Positions 1 through 7,705 of a stretch of DNA of 8,173 nt are shown in pieces. The translations under genes were made by a program, and so were the position numbers. Positions within the stretch are counted from its first letter, which is position 1. The number at the start of each line of letters is the position of its first letter. Under the pieces are notes generated by a model. The model had not been told where the DNA came from, did no database searches, and was given only the letters and a program-made list of their open reading frames with translations. The stretch comes from Christensenella sp. UBA1260 (GTDB lineage: Bacteria > Bacillota > Clostridia > Christensenellales > CAG-917). The DNA lies in contig DBVQ01000011.1 of NCBI GenBank assembly GCA_002308155.1, positions 10,007 to 18,179 of the forward strand, read 5' to 3'.

Positions 1-184
1 ATACAAAATAATACACTTTTCGTGTTTTCAAAATTGCCTAAAATGCGTGCTTTTCCGTCAAAATCGTGCATTTTCGCAGAAATATGGGCAAAAATACCCC
101 ATTTTAGCATATATTACCCAATTTGACGAAATCTAAGATATTTTGCAATAAATACACGATTTGTGTTTTATGATTATTGCTAAT
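1..184. other. AT-rich intergenic stretch, no gene seen
   Basis: No credible coding region is visible here. The stretch is very AT-rich and lies downstream of ytxC, whose stop codon is at 185. It holds three loose copies of a CGTG...TTTTC motif, with CGTG at 21, 46 and 65. It also holds a weak hairpin (ATGGG 84-88 pairing with CCCAT 98-102) that might help end minus-strand transcription. The left edge may contain the flank of a gene outside the window. Nothing here can be assigned a function. Confidence 0.5.
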
Positions 185-955
185 TCAATTGCTTTCAACC
201 ACTTTTGCGATTTTTTTGAGCGGCGCAATCAAAGATTTGGGCAATTTGAAGTTTTCAATGACAATCTCTTCAGGACGGTTTTCAACTATTGAATTGATGA
301 GATTGAAGTCATCATCGTCAAACACATCCAGCACTTCAATCGTTTTGTGTTCAGTGATGTTCTTTATGTTTTCGCCGTTTATTACAATTTTGCAGCGTCT
401 TGAATCACTGCCCGTTATAAACGTTGACACGTCATACACATCGTCGTCACTTCCCGCTCCGTCAAGCAATCTGCTCGACACACTTGCAAGCTCCTGCCAC
501 TCGTCCTTTAATGCACGCAAGCGAAAGTTCATCAGCCCGTCTAAATTGTAGTCCAATGCATTTGAGAGCACTTTTCTCACTATCGTCCGCTCAAAATCCT
601 TGTCAAAATGCACAAGTGAACATATGAGCACACATTTTGAATGCGTCATGGGCATTGTGTTCAGCTTCTCACAAAAGAATCTCACTTTCATAAACGTCAA
701 AATCACCGTCTCGACAATCTCTGCGATTTCCTCTTCAACAGAGTCCTGCCTTTCGCAGACGGACGCAAGATAAATCCACGTTCTGTCCTTTGACTCCTCA
801 ACCGCAAACGACACGTCCTTCATTTTGTTCAGTTTTCCAAGTATAAACTCAATTTCTCTCTCATACTTCTTGTCGAGACTTATCTCATTTGACCACATCA
901 ACCCAAATACCTCGAAAATAGTATATTCAATTTGACGTGTTTTAAAACCGCCCAT
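185..955 (-). CDS. ytxC: YtxC-like putative sporulation protein
   Basis: The 256-residue product resembles the YtxC family, a Bacillota protein annotated as sporulation-related whose biochemical role is unknown. The diagnostic part is residues 139-146 (DG..NFRL) within a helical, charged stretch (about 115-165). It is followed by a C-terminal segment (about 185-237) with the family's usual ending: a short strand, a hydrophilic loop with 'INGENI', an acidic run (DDDD 213-216) and a final 'EEIVIENF' strand. No signal peptide or membrane segment is seen, so it is probably cytoplasmic. It is somewhat shorter than family members I recall (around 280-300 residues), mainly at the N-terminus. The start at 955 has only a weak AGG-type site seven bases upstream; Met20 (898) is an alternative. 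It stands alone, divergent from the beta-glucosidase. The family match is from memory of its motifs. The presence of ytxC fits a spore-former or a lineage derived from one. Confidence 0.72.
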   Translation of the reverse strand: MGGFKTRQIEYTIFEVFGLMWSNEISLDKKYEREIEFILGKLNKMKDVSFAVEESKDRTWIYLASVCERQDSVEEEIAEIVETVILTFMKVRFFCEKLNTMPMTHSKCVLICSLVHFDKDFERTIVRKVLSNALDYNLDGLMNFRLRALKDEWQELASVSSRLLDGAGSDDDVYDVSTFITGSDSRRCKIVINGENIKNITEHKTIEVLDVFDDDDFNLINSIVENRPEEIVIENFKLPKSLIAPLKKIAKVVESN

Positions 956-963
956 TTTGCCTA

Positions 964-992
964 TTGATTAAACGTTTTCATTATGTTATAAT
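964..992 (+). promoter_or_regulatory. Sigma-A promoter of the GH3 beta-glucosidase gene
   Basis: A -35 box TTGATT (964-969) is followed after 17 nt by a perfect -10 box TATAAT (987-992). The -10 is preceded by TGT (984-986), an extended -10 element. Transcription would start near 999, giving a leader of about 60 nt before the GGAGG and ATG at 1060. No riboswitch or operator repeat is evident in the leader. Confidence 0.8.
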
Positions 993-1012
993 GATTTATA
1001 GCGTATGAACAA
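985..1012 (-). promoter_or_regulatory. Possible ytxC promoter overlapping the divergent one
   Basis: On the minus strand TTGTTC (1012-1007) lies 16 nt before TATAAC (990-985). This is the best candidate to drive ytxC. Its -10 shares bases with the plus-strand -10 at 987-992, so the two promoters would compete for the same site. The match is moderate and the region is AT-rich, so this is tentative. Confidence 0.3.
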
Positions 1013-1059
1013 CTTTGAAATACAATTTGACATTTGCATATATACGCGCGGAGGAAATT

Positions 1060-3519
1060 ATGGCAGAACAAAATTATGAGGAAATCTTGAAGAGTTTGAC
1101 GCTTGAAGAAAAGGCGTCGCTCTGCTCAGGACTTACCAACTGGCTCACAAAGCCGATTGAAGAAAAAGGTGTCCCTTCCGTTTGGGTCTCGGACGGTCCA
1201 AGCGGACTCAGAAAAGAAAAAGTCTTTGAAGGCGGCAAAACCAACATCATGCAAGAACCTGAGCCTGCAACCTGTTTCCCGGGAGCAGCGGCAACTGCAT
1301 CCAGCTGGGATGAAGAGCTTGTTGAAGAAGTCGGCTCTGCAATCGCTCGCGAAGCGAAGGCTCTCAAAGTTTGCACAGTGCTCGGCCCTGGCGTCAACAT
1401 CAAGCGCAGCCCTCTCTGCGGCAGAAACTTTGAATATTTCTCTGAAGACCCGTTCCTTGCAGGACGTATGGGCGCAGGTTGGGTGCACGGCGTACAAAAA
1501 GAAAACATCGGCACGTCCCTCAAGCACTTCGTCGCCAACAACCAAGAGCATATTCGTATGAGCATAAGCTCAATCGTTGACGAGCGCGCACTCCGCGAGA
1601 TTTATATGCCTGCGTTTGAATATATCGTCAAACACGAGCAACCGACGACGGTCATGTGCTCCTACAACCAACTCAACGAAGTGTTCCTCTCCGACAACAA
1701 GCGTATGCTCACAGACGTTCTCCGCGACGAATGGGGCTTTGAAGGAATTGTCGTCAGCGACTGGGGCGCAGTCAACGACCGTGTTGAAGGCATTAGAGCA
1801 GGTCTTGACCTTGAAATGCCGGGCAACAAAGGTCTCAATGACAGACATATCGTCGCCGCTGTCCAAAACGGCACACTCAAAGAGGAAGAACTTGACCGCG
1901 TAGTTTTGCGCATGATCAAGTTTGCAATTGAAAACAAGGCGCGCGAGGTTGACGACTTCAAGGTTGACCTTGATGCAAACCATGAAATCGCAAGAAAAGC
2001 CTCCGCAAACAGCGCAGTGCTCCTCAAGAACGTTGACAAAGCTCTTCCTTTAAAGAAGGAAGAGAAAATCGCCGTCATCGGGCAAATGGCAAAGCACGCA
2101 CGTTTCCAAGGCGCAGGCTCCAGCCATATCGGGTGCACAAAGATTACGTCATTTACAGATATGCTTGACGCCGAAAAACAACCGTATGAATATGCGGACG
2201 GCTACACCTTGAAGGGCGACGGCATGAGCAAAAAGCTCTTGAAAGAAGCAATTGAACTTGCCAAAGGCAAGGACAAAGTTTTGCTCTTTATCGGTCTTAC
2301 AGACGCCTATGAATCAGAGGGCTATGACCGCACGCATCTCAATATGCCTGAGTCGCACAACGTCCTCGCAAATGAACTCTTGAAAGTCAATCCAAACATC
2401 ATTGTTGTGCTCTCTGTCGGCGCACCTGTCAAACTCGGCGAATGGGAAAAGGATGTCAAGGCAATCCTCAACATGTATATCGGCGGACAGGCAGTCGGCG
2501 AAGCAACCTACGATTTGCTCTACGGCGCAGTCAATCCGTCCGGCAAACTTGCAGAAACTTATCCTTTCCACAACCACGACAACATTGTGGCAAACTACTT
2601 CTCAATGGGTCCACGCACTGTTGAATACAGAGAGAGCATCTACGTTGGCTACCGCTATTTTGACAAGGTCAACAAGCCTGTGAGATATCCATTTGGCTAT
2701 GGTCTCAGTTATACGCAATTTGAATACAGCAATCTCAAGCTCTCGGCAAAGAAAATCAAAGAAACCGATGGTCTAACCGTGTCTTTCAAAGTCAAAAACG
2801 TTGGAGACGTTGCAGGCGCAGAGGTTGCTCAGCTCTATGTTGCGGACGTTGAATCAACCATCTTCCGTCCTGTAAAAGAACTCAAAGGCTTCAAGAAAGT
2901 CTTCCTTGAACCGGGCGAAGAAAAGACAGTTGAAATCAAACTTGATTCCCGCGCATTTGCCTACTACAATGTGCTCATCAAGGATTGGCACGTTGAGAGC
3001 GGCGACTTCAGAATTTTGGTTGGTGCATCTTCACGTGATATCAAACTTGAAGATACGGTCTTTGTAGAATCCGCGAATCCGGATGCTCCAATCCCGGACT
3101 ACACCAAGTCCGCTCCATATTACTACGAGCTCACGGGCGAGGAAACCGAAATCCCGAAAGAGCAATTTGAAGTGCTCTACGGCGCAGAGATTCCAAACAA
3201 TGATGAGTTCAAAAAAGGCGAACTCACAAAGAACGCTGTCATCTATCAATGCGCGGTATCTCCGTTTGGCAGATTCCTCTATCGTGCGGCAATGCTCGGC
3301 GCAAAGATAATTGCAAAGAGCGCTGAAAACCCAGAGATGATTATTGAGTCCGTGCGCGATGTCCCGATCCGCTATGCATCCACAATGACAGGCGGACTTG
3401 TGAGCGAATACTCACTCCAAGGTCTCGTCAAGATGGTCAACGGCAAGAGAGGTGGTTTCAGACAACTGCTCCGCGGCTTCCGCAAGAAATACAAAGCAAT
3501 GATCATCGAAGAATGGTAA
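1060..3519 (+). CDS. Intracellular GH3 beta-glucosidase
   Basis: This 819-residue glycoside hydrolase family 3 enzyme should release terminal glucose, or a related sugar, from beta-linked oligosaccharides taken up by the cell. It has no signal peptide, so it is likely cytoplasmic. The N-terminal barrel domain spans about 5-290, with SDGPSG (44-49), the conserved K155-H156-F157 and the nucleophile Asp234 in VVSDWGA. The second alpha/beta domain (about 317-545) carries the predicted acid/base Glu420 in YESEGYDR, the arrangement of BglB-type enzymes. A fibronectin-III-like domain follows (about 585-660, with AGAEVAQLYV and PVKELKGF). There is no PA14 insertion. About 130 further residues follow the Fn3 domain, longer than the roughly 750-residue classical enzymes; the tail ends in a basic, amphipathic segment. 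I chose ATG 1060 because GGAGG sits seven bases upstream; the in-frame TTG at 1015 has no such site. It has its own promoter and terminator. Exact sugar specificity cannot be read from sequence. Confidence 0.93.
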   Translation: MAEQNYEEILKSLTLEEKASLCSGLTNWLTKPIEEKGVPSVWVSDGPSGLRKEKVFEGGKTNIMQEPEPATCFPGAAATASSWDEELVEEVGSAIAREAKALKVCTVLGPGVNIKRSPLCGRNFEYFSEDPFLAGRMGAGWVHGVQKENIGTSLKHFVANNQEHIRMSISSIVDERALREIYMPAFEYIVKHEQPTTVMCSYNQLNEVFLSDNKRMLTDVLRDEWGFEGIVVSDWGAVNDRVEGIRAGLDLEMPGNKGLNDRHIVAAVQNGTLKEEELDRVVLRMIKFAIENKAREVDDFKVDLDANHEIARKASANSAVLLKNVDKALPLKKEEKIAVIGQMAKHARFQGAGSSHIGCTKITSFTDMLDAEKQPYEYADGYTLKGDGMSKKLLKEAIELAKGKDKVLLFIGLTDAYESEGYDRTHLNMPESHNVLANELLKVNPNIIVVLSVGAPVKLGEWEKDVKAILNMYIGGQAVGEATYDLLYGAVNPSGKLAETYPFHNHDNIVANYFSMGPRTVEYRESIYVGYRYFDKVNKPVRYPFGYGLSYTQFEYSNLKLSAKKIKETDGLTVSFKVKNVGDVAGAEVAQLYVADVESTIFRPVKELKGFKKVFLEPGEEKTVEIKLDSRAFAYYNVLIKDWHVESGDFRILVGASSRDIKLEDTVFVESANPDAPIPDYTKSAPYYYELTGEETEIPKEQFEVLYGAEIPNNDEFKKGELTKNAVIYQCAVSPFGRFLYRAAMLGAKIIAKSAENPEMIIESVRDVPIRYASTMTGGLVSEYSLQGLVKMVNGKRGGFRQLLRGFRKKYKAMIIEEW

Positions 3520-3538
3520 TCCAAAAAACATCAAAATA

Positions 3539-3565
3539 AAATCCACCCTTATGGGTGGATTTTTT
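3539..3565. terminator. Bidirectional intrinsic terminator, GH3 / guaD
   Basis: A perfect 10-bp stem (AAATCCACCC 3539-3548 with GGGTGGATTT 3553-3562) closes a TTAT loop. T-rich tracts follow on the plus strand and, as TTTATTTT, on the minus strand. It sits 20 nt after the beta-glucosidase stop and just past the guanine deaminase stop at 3584, so it can end both convergent transcripts. Confidence 0.9.
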
Positions 3566-3583
3566 ATTATTATTTGTTTGACT

Positions 3584-4837
3584 TCAACCGATTTTTGTTC
3601 CCGCCAAAAATCTTGCTTTGATATGCTTCGTTTCGCCGAGATAGCAGAATCTTTCAACCATCTGCGCGGGAGAGAGCTTTTCAAACTCTTTTTCAACTCC
3701 GCCAATGACGAGAGCATCAAATGAATATCCCTTTTCAAGACTTCCGACGTTGCCAAACACTTCGCCGCCTTGTTTTGTCGCCATATAGAACGCACGGGCA
3801 AACGAGATTGCTCCACTGTTTTCAGGCTCATAAAGTCCTTTTATCTTTGAAAGCTGCACCGCTCGCCCCGCTTGACTATATACGCCGAGTGAGTGCCCTG
3901 CGGACAAATCCGTGCCGAGTGCCACCTTGACGCCCTCATTCTGCAAACGCGCGGTTGGCATAATGCCTGCAATTATGCTTATCGTTGCGTCAGGACATTG
4001 AACTGCCAAACCACCATACTTTTTGATAATGCGCACGTCGTCAGATGACGGATACATAAAGTGCGCGGCGACAAACTGCCCGTGTCCAAGGAGTCCCGCT
4101 TTTTCATATATTTCCATATCGCAGGAACAGTCGGCGAATTTGCGTTTTGCTTCCGCCGCCTCCCACTTTGACTCAACGACGTGAGTCTGCACGCCTGCGT
4201 GATATTTTGCCGCCAATTTGCCAAGTCCTGTCAGCAATTTTTCACTGCAAGTCGGCGCAAATCTTGGGGTTATGATTGGTTTTGCATATTTGTTGTTTGC
4301 ATACTTTGCCAAAAACTCTTCAGTGTCTTTCAGGCTCTGCTCCGTTGTCTCACAAAGATAATCGGGGCTGTTTTCGTCCATATTTACCCTGCCAACATAC
4401 GCTCTTATGCCCTTTGCCTCCAATTTTTCAACAAGATATCCCGTTGCCTCGTTGTGTATTGTGCCAAATATTGACAAGTGCATCGTGCCGTGCTCAATAA
4501 TGTCATCAACAAACACATCATACACCGTGCGCGCAAAATCAATATCTTTGTATTTCGCCTCAAGCGGAAAAGTGTGCAAAAAGAGCCAATCACTCAAAAG
4601 TTCGTCCATTTGAAGCCCGCGGTTTGGATATTGCGGAGCATGAACGTGCAAATCGGAAAACGCAGGAATAATCACGTCATCGCCAAAATCCGTGACAGTT
4701 GCACCTTTAAACTTGTCGGGCAACTCTTCATATATGCCTTCAACCACGCCATTTTCAACTGCAATATAGCAATTTGAAAACTCTTGAAGCTCATCCGCCG
4801 ATTTTGAATAAACAACGTTTCCGTGATATACTTTCAT
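3584..4837 (-). CDS. guaD: Guanine deaminase (amidohydrolase family)
   Basis: This 417-residue zinc amidohydrolase is predicted to deaminate guanine to xanthine and ammonia in the cytoplasm, a step of purine salvage and of purine use as a nitrogen source. Visible signatures are the metal motif H64-V-H66 running into the guanine-deaminase-specific HAPQY (66-70), the PRFAPTCS substrate segment (191-198, with Arg192), H219 and E222 in THVVES, H259 in AAHF, and D310 in GTDLSAGHS. The C-terminal 'ATKQGGEVFGNVGSLEKGYSFDALV' region is typical of clostridial members (here described around 353-377). The ORF is open to 4900, but ATG 4837 has an AAAGGA site eight bases upstream, and the longer form would run across a terminator-like hairpin. 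It lies 52 nt after the phosphodiesterase stop, in the same direction, and may depend partly on read-through from that gene. No xanthine-pathway or purine transporter genes are next to it. A different purine or pterin substrate is possible but less likely. Confidence 0.88.
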   Translation of the reverse strand: MKVYHGNVVYSKSADELQEFSNCYIAVENGVVEGIYEELPDKFKGATVTDFGDDVIIPAFSDLHVHAPQYPNRGLQMDELLSDWLFLHTFPLEAKYKDIDFARTVYDVFVDDIIEHGTMHLSIFGTIHNEATGYLVEKLEAKGIRAYVGRVNMDENSPDYLCETTEQSLKDTEEFLAKYANNKYAKPIITPRFAPTCSEKLLTGLGKLAAKYHAGVQTHVVESKWEAAEAKRKFADCSCDMEIYEKAGLLGHGQFVAAHFMYPSSDDVRIIKKYGGLAVQCPDATISIIAGIMPTARLQNEGVKVALGTDLSAGHSLGVYSQAGRAVQLSKIKGLYEPENSGAISFARAFYMATKQGGEVFGNVGSLEKGYSFDALVIGGVEKEFEKLSPAQMVERFCYLGETKHIKARFLAGTKIG

Positions 4838-4863
4838 TTGTTTGTTCCTTTGTATTTTATTGT

Positions 4864-4889
4864 AAAACGCGGTTTTTACACCGCGTTTT
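4864..4889 (-). terminator. Terminator or attenuator hairpin between GDPD and guaD genes
   Basis: AAAACGCGGT (4864-4873) pairs with ACCGCGTTTT (4880-4889) around a six-base loop. The stem abuts the phosphodiesterase stop codon (TAA, 4892-4890). On the minus strand the T-tract is only four residues before ACAATAAAAT, so termination may be incomplete; the longer T-tract faces the plus strand. It closely resembles the hairpin at 6773-6800. Confidence 0.7.
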
Positions 4890-5972
4890 TTATCTTCCAA
4901 GTGCCTCGTAGGCCATTGCCGGATTGTCAGTCATTATGCAATCCGCGCCGTTAGACTGCAGCTTTTTGACTGTTTCGGCATCGTTGATCGTCCAATACTG
5001 CACCGCAATACCATAGGTGTGAGCATAGTCTATGAACGCCTGCGTTGAGAAGTCAAAGAAGCCGTCCAGTCCGGTTGGGATTTGAAGCACTCTGAAGCCC
5101 AATTTTTCGACATCAAGCTTTGTGCCCCACAGGAACGCATAATAGAAGTCTACAACCTCCAAAATGCCCGCAGAACGCGTCACTTTGCCCTTGTACTCCT
5201 TGTCAATATAGTTTGTGATGTCGCCGTTGAACGTGCCGACGATTGTGCGGTCAAGGATGTCATGATCCCCCATCTTTTGATAGAGGATGTCCATACTCTT
5301 TCTTCCGCGCTCACCCTTGTCTTTGATTTCAATTACATAGTGCATATCTTTTTCTGGACGCACGCTTTCTATGTATGTCAAGATGTCTTCAAGTGGGAAG
5401 ATGCCAATCTCGTTTTCGGCAATCTCCGCTGGCGTCATATCGCGACGATAAACGTATTCTCCAGTTTCAGGGTCCTTGAAATTGTATCCGAAATTGACGG
5501 TTTTGAGCTCATCAAGCGTCAAATCACAGATTTTCACGCCCTTGAAGAATAGTTGTTCGCCATTTGACGTTCTTGCAAGTTCGTGGTCGTGAAGAAGCAC
5601 AAGTTGATTGTCCTTTGTGAGATGCACGTCAAACTCCAACACATCAACTTTGTAGTCTGTCGCCTCCATGCAAAGACGGAAAGCGGATTTTGTCTCCTCA
5701 GGAGCAAGGTCGCCGCCCGCTCTGTGTGCGGACAAATACAAGCCGTTTGCACTGTCGAATTGAATATATTGATTTGAGCCTTCGTATGCTTCAACGTGTT
5801 TGGTTCTTGCGCCTGCGCTCGTCAATGGCAAAATCACGACATTGAGCACGAGTACAAACAGCAAAATGCCCACAGGAATCCACACTGCAAGCCTAATCTT
5901 TCTCTTTTTAATCCTCTTCGCCTCCAGTTGTTCAGGAGTGAGGTTTTCGTCCTTTTCTTTACGCTTTGACAT
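4890..5972 (-). CDS. Membrane-anchored glycerophosphodiester phosphodiesterase
   Basis: This 360-residue protein is predicted to split glycerophosphodiesters (deacylated phospholipid head groups) into glycerol-3-phosphate and an alcohol. A basic cytoplasmic N-terminus (about 1-27, KKRKIR) precedes one membrane segment (about 28-50), so the catalytic domain should face outside. The GDPD barrel begins with H83-R84 in AHRAGG and PEET (91-94), then E113 and D115 of the EFDVHLTKD strand, the second catalytic histidine H128 (LLHDH), a likely metal ligand E215 (VIEIKD), and the closing YWTIND (326-331) and GADCIMTDNP (342-351) motifs. Canonical family motifs read HRG and PENT, so HRAGG and PEET are mild variants; all acidic and histidine catalytic positions are kept. 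The start has a G-rich site (TGGGGGAA) upstream and its own promoter. It is divergent from the PH-domain protein and upstream of guaD, without an obvious functional link to either. Confidence 0.88.
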   Translation of the reverse strand: MSKRKEKDENLTPEQLEAKRIKKRKIRLAVWIPVGILLFVLVLNVVILPLTSAGARTKHVEAYEGSNQYIQFDSANGLYLSAHRAGGDLAPEETKSAFRLCMEATDYKVDVLEFDVHLTKDNQLVLLHDHELARTSNGEQLFFKGVKICDLTLDELKTVNFGYNFKDPETGEYVYRRDMTPAEIAENEIGIFPLEDILTYIESVRPEKDMHYVIEIKDKGERGRKSMDILYQKMGDHDILDRTIVGTFNGDITNYIDKEYKGKVTRSAGILEVVDFYYAFLWGTKLDVEKLGFRVLQIPTGLDGFFDFSTQAFIDYAHTYGIAVQYWTINDAETVKKLQSNGADCIMTDNPAMAYEALGR

Positions 5973-6007
5973 ATATATTCCCCCACAAAAGTATATTTAA
6001 TATATAA

Positions 6008-6036
6008 ATTATACCATATTTGCACGCGTACGTAAA
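6008..6036 (-). promoter_or_regulatory. Promoter of the GDPD gene
   Basis: On the minus strand TTTACG (6036-6031) is followed after 17 nt by a perfect TATAAT (6013-6008) with an upstream TGG, an extended -10. Transcription would start near 6001, about 28 nt before the start codon at 5972. The weak -35 is compensated by the strong extended -10. It may also drive guaD by read-through. Confidence 0.75.
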
Positions 6037-6058
6037 TAGGCAGTTTGAAAAACTATTA

Positions 6059-6087
6059 TTGACATCAAAGAACGCATGTCTTATAAT
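6059..6087 (+). promoter_or_regulatory. Full-consensus sigma-A promoter of the PH-domain gene
   Basis: TTGACA (6059-6064), a 17-nt spacer and TATAAT (6082-6087) match the housekeeping consensus at every position. Transcription would start near 6094, leaving a leader of about 35 nt that contains the GAGGAAAAA ribosome site just before ATG 6129. Such a promoter predicts strong, constitutive expression unless it is repressed. Confidence 0.88.
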
Positions 6088-6128
6088 AAACTTATCGCAG
6101 TTCATATCTTTGATATGAAGAGGAAAAA

Positions 6129-6758
6129 ATGGCAAAAAACACTTTTATACCACTTGAAAACGAACACGTTTTGCTTGAAGCAAAAGTCGGCAAAAAGATA
6201 TTTCATGTCTTCCTGCTCTTTGAGTTGTGTTGTCTCATAATCGGCGCAGTTCTCGTTGCCACAGGCACTATGGCAGTGCTAAACTCCATTGACAAGTCTT
6301 GGCTCATTCTCGTCTTTGCAGGCATACTGTTCGTTGTGATATTCCTGCTCGTCGGTGTATATTTGTCTTCACAAAACAGGCGTTATGTGCTGACGGACAA
6401 GCGTATCGTAATTCTGAAAGGCGGCAAAATCAAACACACCAACCGCTCGCTTTCACTCAAAAGCATCCAAGGCGTAGAGAAAATTGACAATTTCATCTAC
6501 AACCTATACGGACTTGCCACAATCGACTTCTATGCTTTGGCAGTTGCAAGCAACACGACCAAAATCAAGTTTTTGTCCTTCTCTTCCACCAACTTCAAGT
6601 TCCAATGGGTTGACAAAGAAGATGCGATTGTGGCGTATGGTTTTATGCAAAACTACCTTGTAAACGGAGCATTCCCTTCCAAAGAAGACGCGTCAAGCTC
6701 ACCGCAAAACGACGAGCTGACATCCGCAAATTCAAACAGCGAAGGCACTCAAGCTTAA
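6129..6758 (+). CDS. Two-helix membrane protein with bacterial PH domain
   Basis: This 209-residue protein has two membrane helices close together (about 25-47 and 58-80), followed by a bacterial pleckstrin-homology-like domain (bPH2 / YdbT-type, formerly DUF304; about 81-175). The domain is marked by RRYVLTDKRIVI (84-95), the KSIQGVEKID strand (111-120) and NLYGLATIDFYA (125-136). Both termini and the PH domain are expected to be cytoplasmic. A hydrophilic tail rich in Ser, Asn, Glu and Asp (183-209) looks disordered. Family members are membrane-associated; no enzymatic role is known to me, and stress or envelope functions have been suggested for relatives. ATG 6129 has a GAGGAAAAA site directly upstream. 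The gene is monocistronic, between a full-consensus promoter and the terminator at 6773-6800, so it is probably well expressed. Confidence 0.82.
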   Translation: MAKNTFIPLENEHVLLEAKVGKKIFHVFLLFELCCLIIGAVLVATGTMAVLNSIDKSWLILVFAGILFVVIFLLVGVYLSSQNRRYVLTDKRIVILKGGKIKHTNRSLSLKSIQGVEKIDNFIYNLYGLATIDFYALAVASNTTKIKFLSFSSTNFKFQWVDKEDAIVAYGFMQNYLVNGAFPSKEDASSSPQNDELTSANSNSEGTQA

Positions 6759-6772
6759 TAAAGCAAACAATC

Positions 6773-6800
6773 AAAAAACGCGGTTTTCACCGCGTTTTTT
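6773..6800. terminator. Shared convergent terminator
   Basis: AAAAAACGCGGT (6773-6784) pairs perfectly over 12 bp with ACCGCGTTTTTT (6789-6800) around a TTTC loop. A-tract and T-tract flanks make it work in both directions. It ends the PH-domain gene (stop 6756-6758) and overlaps the stop codon of the hydrolase (TAA, 6801-6799). The stem core is the same as at 4864-4889. Confidence 0.92.
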
Positions 6801-7695
6801 ATTTGCAATATTTGTCAACAAAGCTGAGTATCGGCAAGAAATATTCATCACCTGCGAGCTGTGATCCGCCGTGACCGCAGTTGTCAACTAGAAGTAGCTG
6901 CTTATCCGTTGGACACACAGCATACAGTTCTTCCGCAGACGTGTATGGGATGAATGAATCCGCCTTGCCATGCACGAAGAACACTGGATATTTGGCTCTC
7001 TTTATGCTCTCTATCGGTGATTGAGACTCAAAATCGAAACCGAGACGTTTCTTTGCAATCTTCTCAGCAACGTTTATGCTGTGCTTTGGCACAAAATGCA
7101 CAAAGAGTTTCATCATATGCTCAAACTCCCAGCGCATCGTCTTGTAGGCGCAGTCTTCAACGACGACTCTCAGGCCCGGTATGTCAAGAGCCGAGCACAT
7201 ACTCACCGTCGCACCGCCAAGTGATATGCCAAGAAGCACTGTGTTGCCGTTTGGAACACGCTTTGACACCCACTCGGCCCAACGAGCGATATCTTCACTC
7301 TCGCGCACGCCAAACGTCAAATATTCGCCCTCGCTCGCTCCACACGCGCGATTGTCCGAGATGAGAACATTGTAGCCGTGTTCAAAAAATCTGCATGCGT
7401 GCGTCACACCGTCCGTCCATGCCTGCGAGCGGTAGCCGTGCACGATTATCGCAGTATTTTTGCTGCCTGCGTCAAAAAACCAACCTGAAAGTTTCAAGCC
7501 GTCAGCAGTTTCAATCTGCACGTATTCGTGCTTTATCTCTTTCAACTTGTTTCTGTTCTCAACAATAAGGTCGTGCAACTCTTGAAATCTGTCTCCCATG
7601 AGTTTGTCTCCGAGAGAACTTCCCGGTTTCATCACCGCTGCGCCTTCTTTGCCTCTCTTGAATGCAAGTTTAAACAACATACTACCAAAACACAT
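6799..7695 (-). CDS. Alpha/beta hydrolase, serine-type
   Basis: This 298-residue protein has the alpha/beta-hydrolase fold. The oxyanion region is IIVHGY (83-88), the nucleophile elbow is G156-I-S158-L-G160, the catalytic acid is probably Asp246 (HGKADSFIP) and the catalytic histidine is His275 (NCGHGGS). The segment 'DNRACGASEG' (114-123) and the layout resemble the Bacillota YqkD-like/S33-type group annotated as alpha/beta hydrolases or putative peptidases and esterases. The substrate cannot be told from sequence. Relatives often have an N-terminal membrane helix; here the first 20 residues are only mildly hydrophobic (MCFGSMLFKLAF) and no clear anchor is seen, so it is probably cytoplasmic. 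ATG 7695 has a strong GAGGTG site upstream. It is transcribed alone from an extended -10 promoter that overlaps a perfect inverted repeat, which suggests regulation. Its stop codon lies in the shared terminator. Confidence 0.85.
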   Translation of the reverse strand: MCFGSMLFKLAFKRGKEGAAVMKPGSSLGDKLMGDRFQELHDLIVENRNKLKEIKHEYVQIETADGLKLSGWFFDAGSKNTAIIVHGYRSQAWTDGVTHACRFFEHGYNVLISDNRACGASEGEYLTFGVRESEDIARWAEWVSKRVPNGNTVLLGISLGGATVSMCSALDIPGLRVVVEDCAYKTMRWEFEHMMKLFVHFVPKHSINVAEKIAKKRLGFDFESQSPIESIKRAKYPVFFVHGKADSFIPYTSAEELYAVCPTDKQLLLVDNCGHGGSQLAGDEYFLPILSFVDKYCK

Positions 7696-7705
7696 AATTC
7701 ACCTC

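Noticed and set aside
1015..1059. Extended start of the beta-glucosidase at TTG 1015
   Set aside because: It is a TTG with no ribosome site, only about 16 nt after the expected transcription start. ATG 1060 has GGAGG at ideal spacing and matches the usual N-terminus of the family.
1074..1565. Long minus-strand and alternate-frame open frames inside the beta-glucosidase gene (also around 1570-2138)
   Set aside because: They are shadows of the real gene, with no ribosome sites and no recognisable protein features.
4838..4900. Upstream start of guanine deaminase at 4900
   Set aside because: It would overlap the end of the phosphodiesterase gene and run through the hairpin at 4864-4889. The ATG at 4837 has an AAAGGA site and gives the normal N-terminus.
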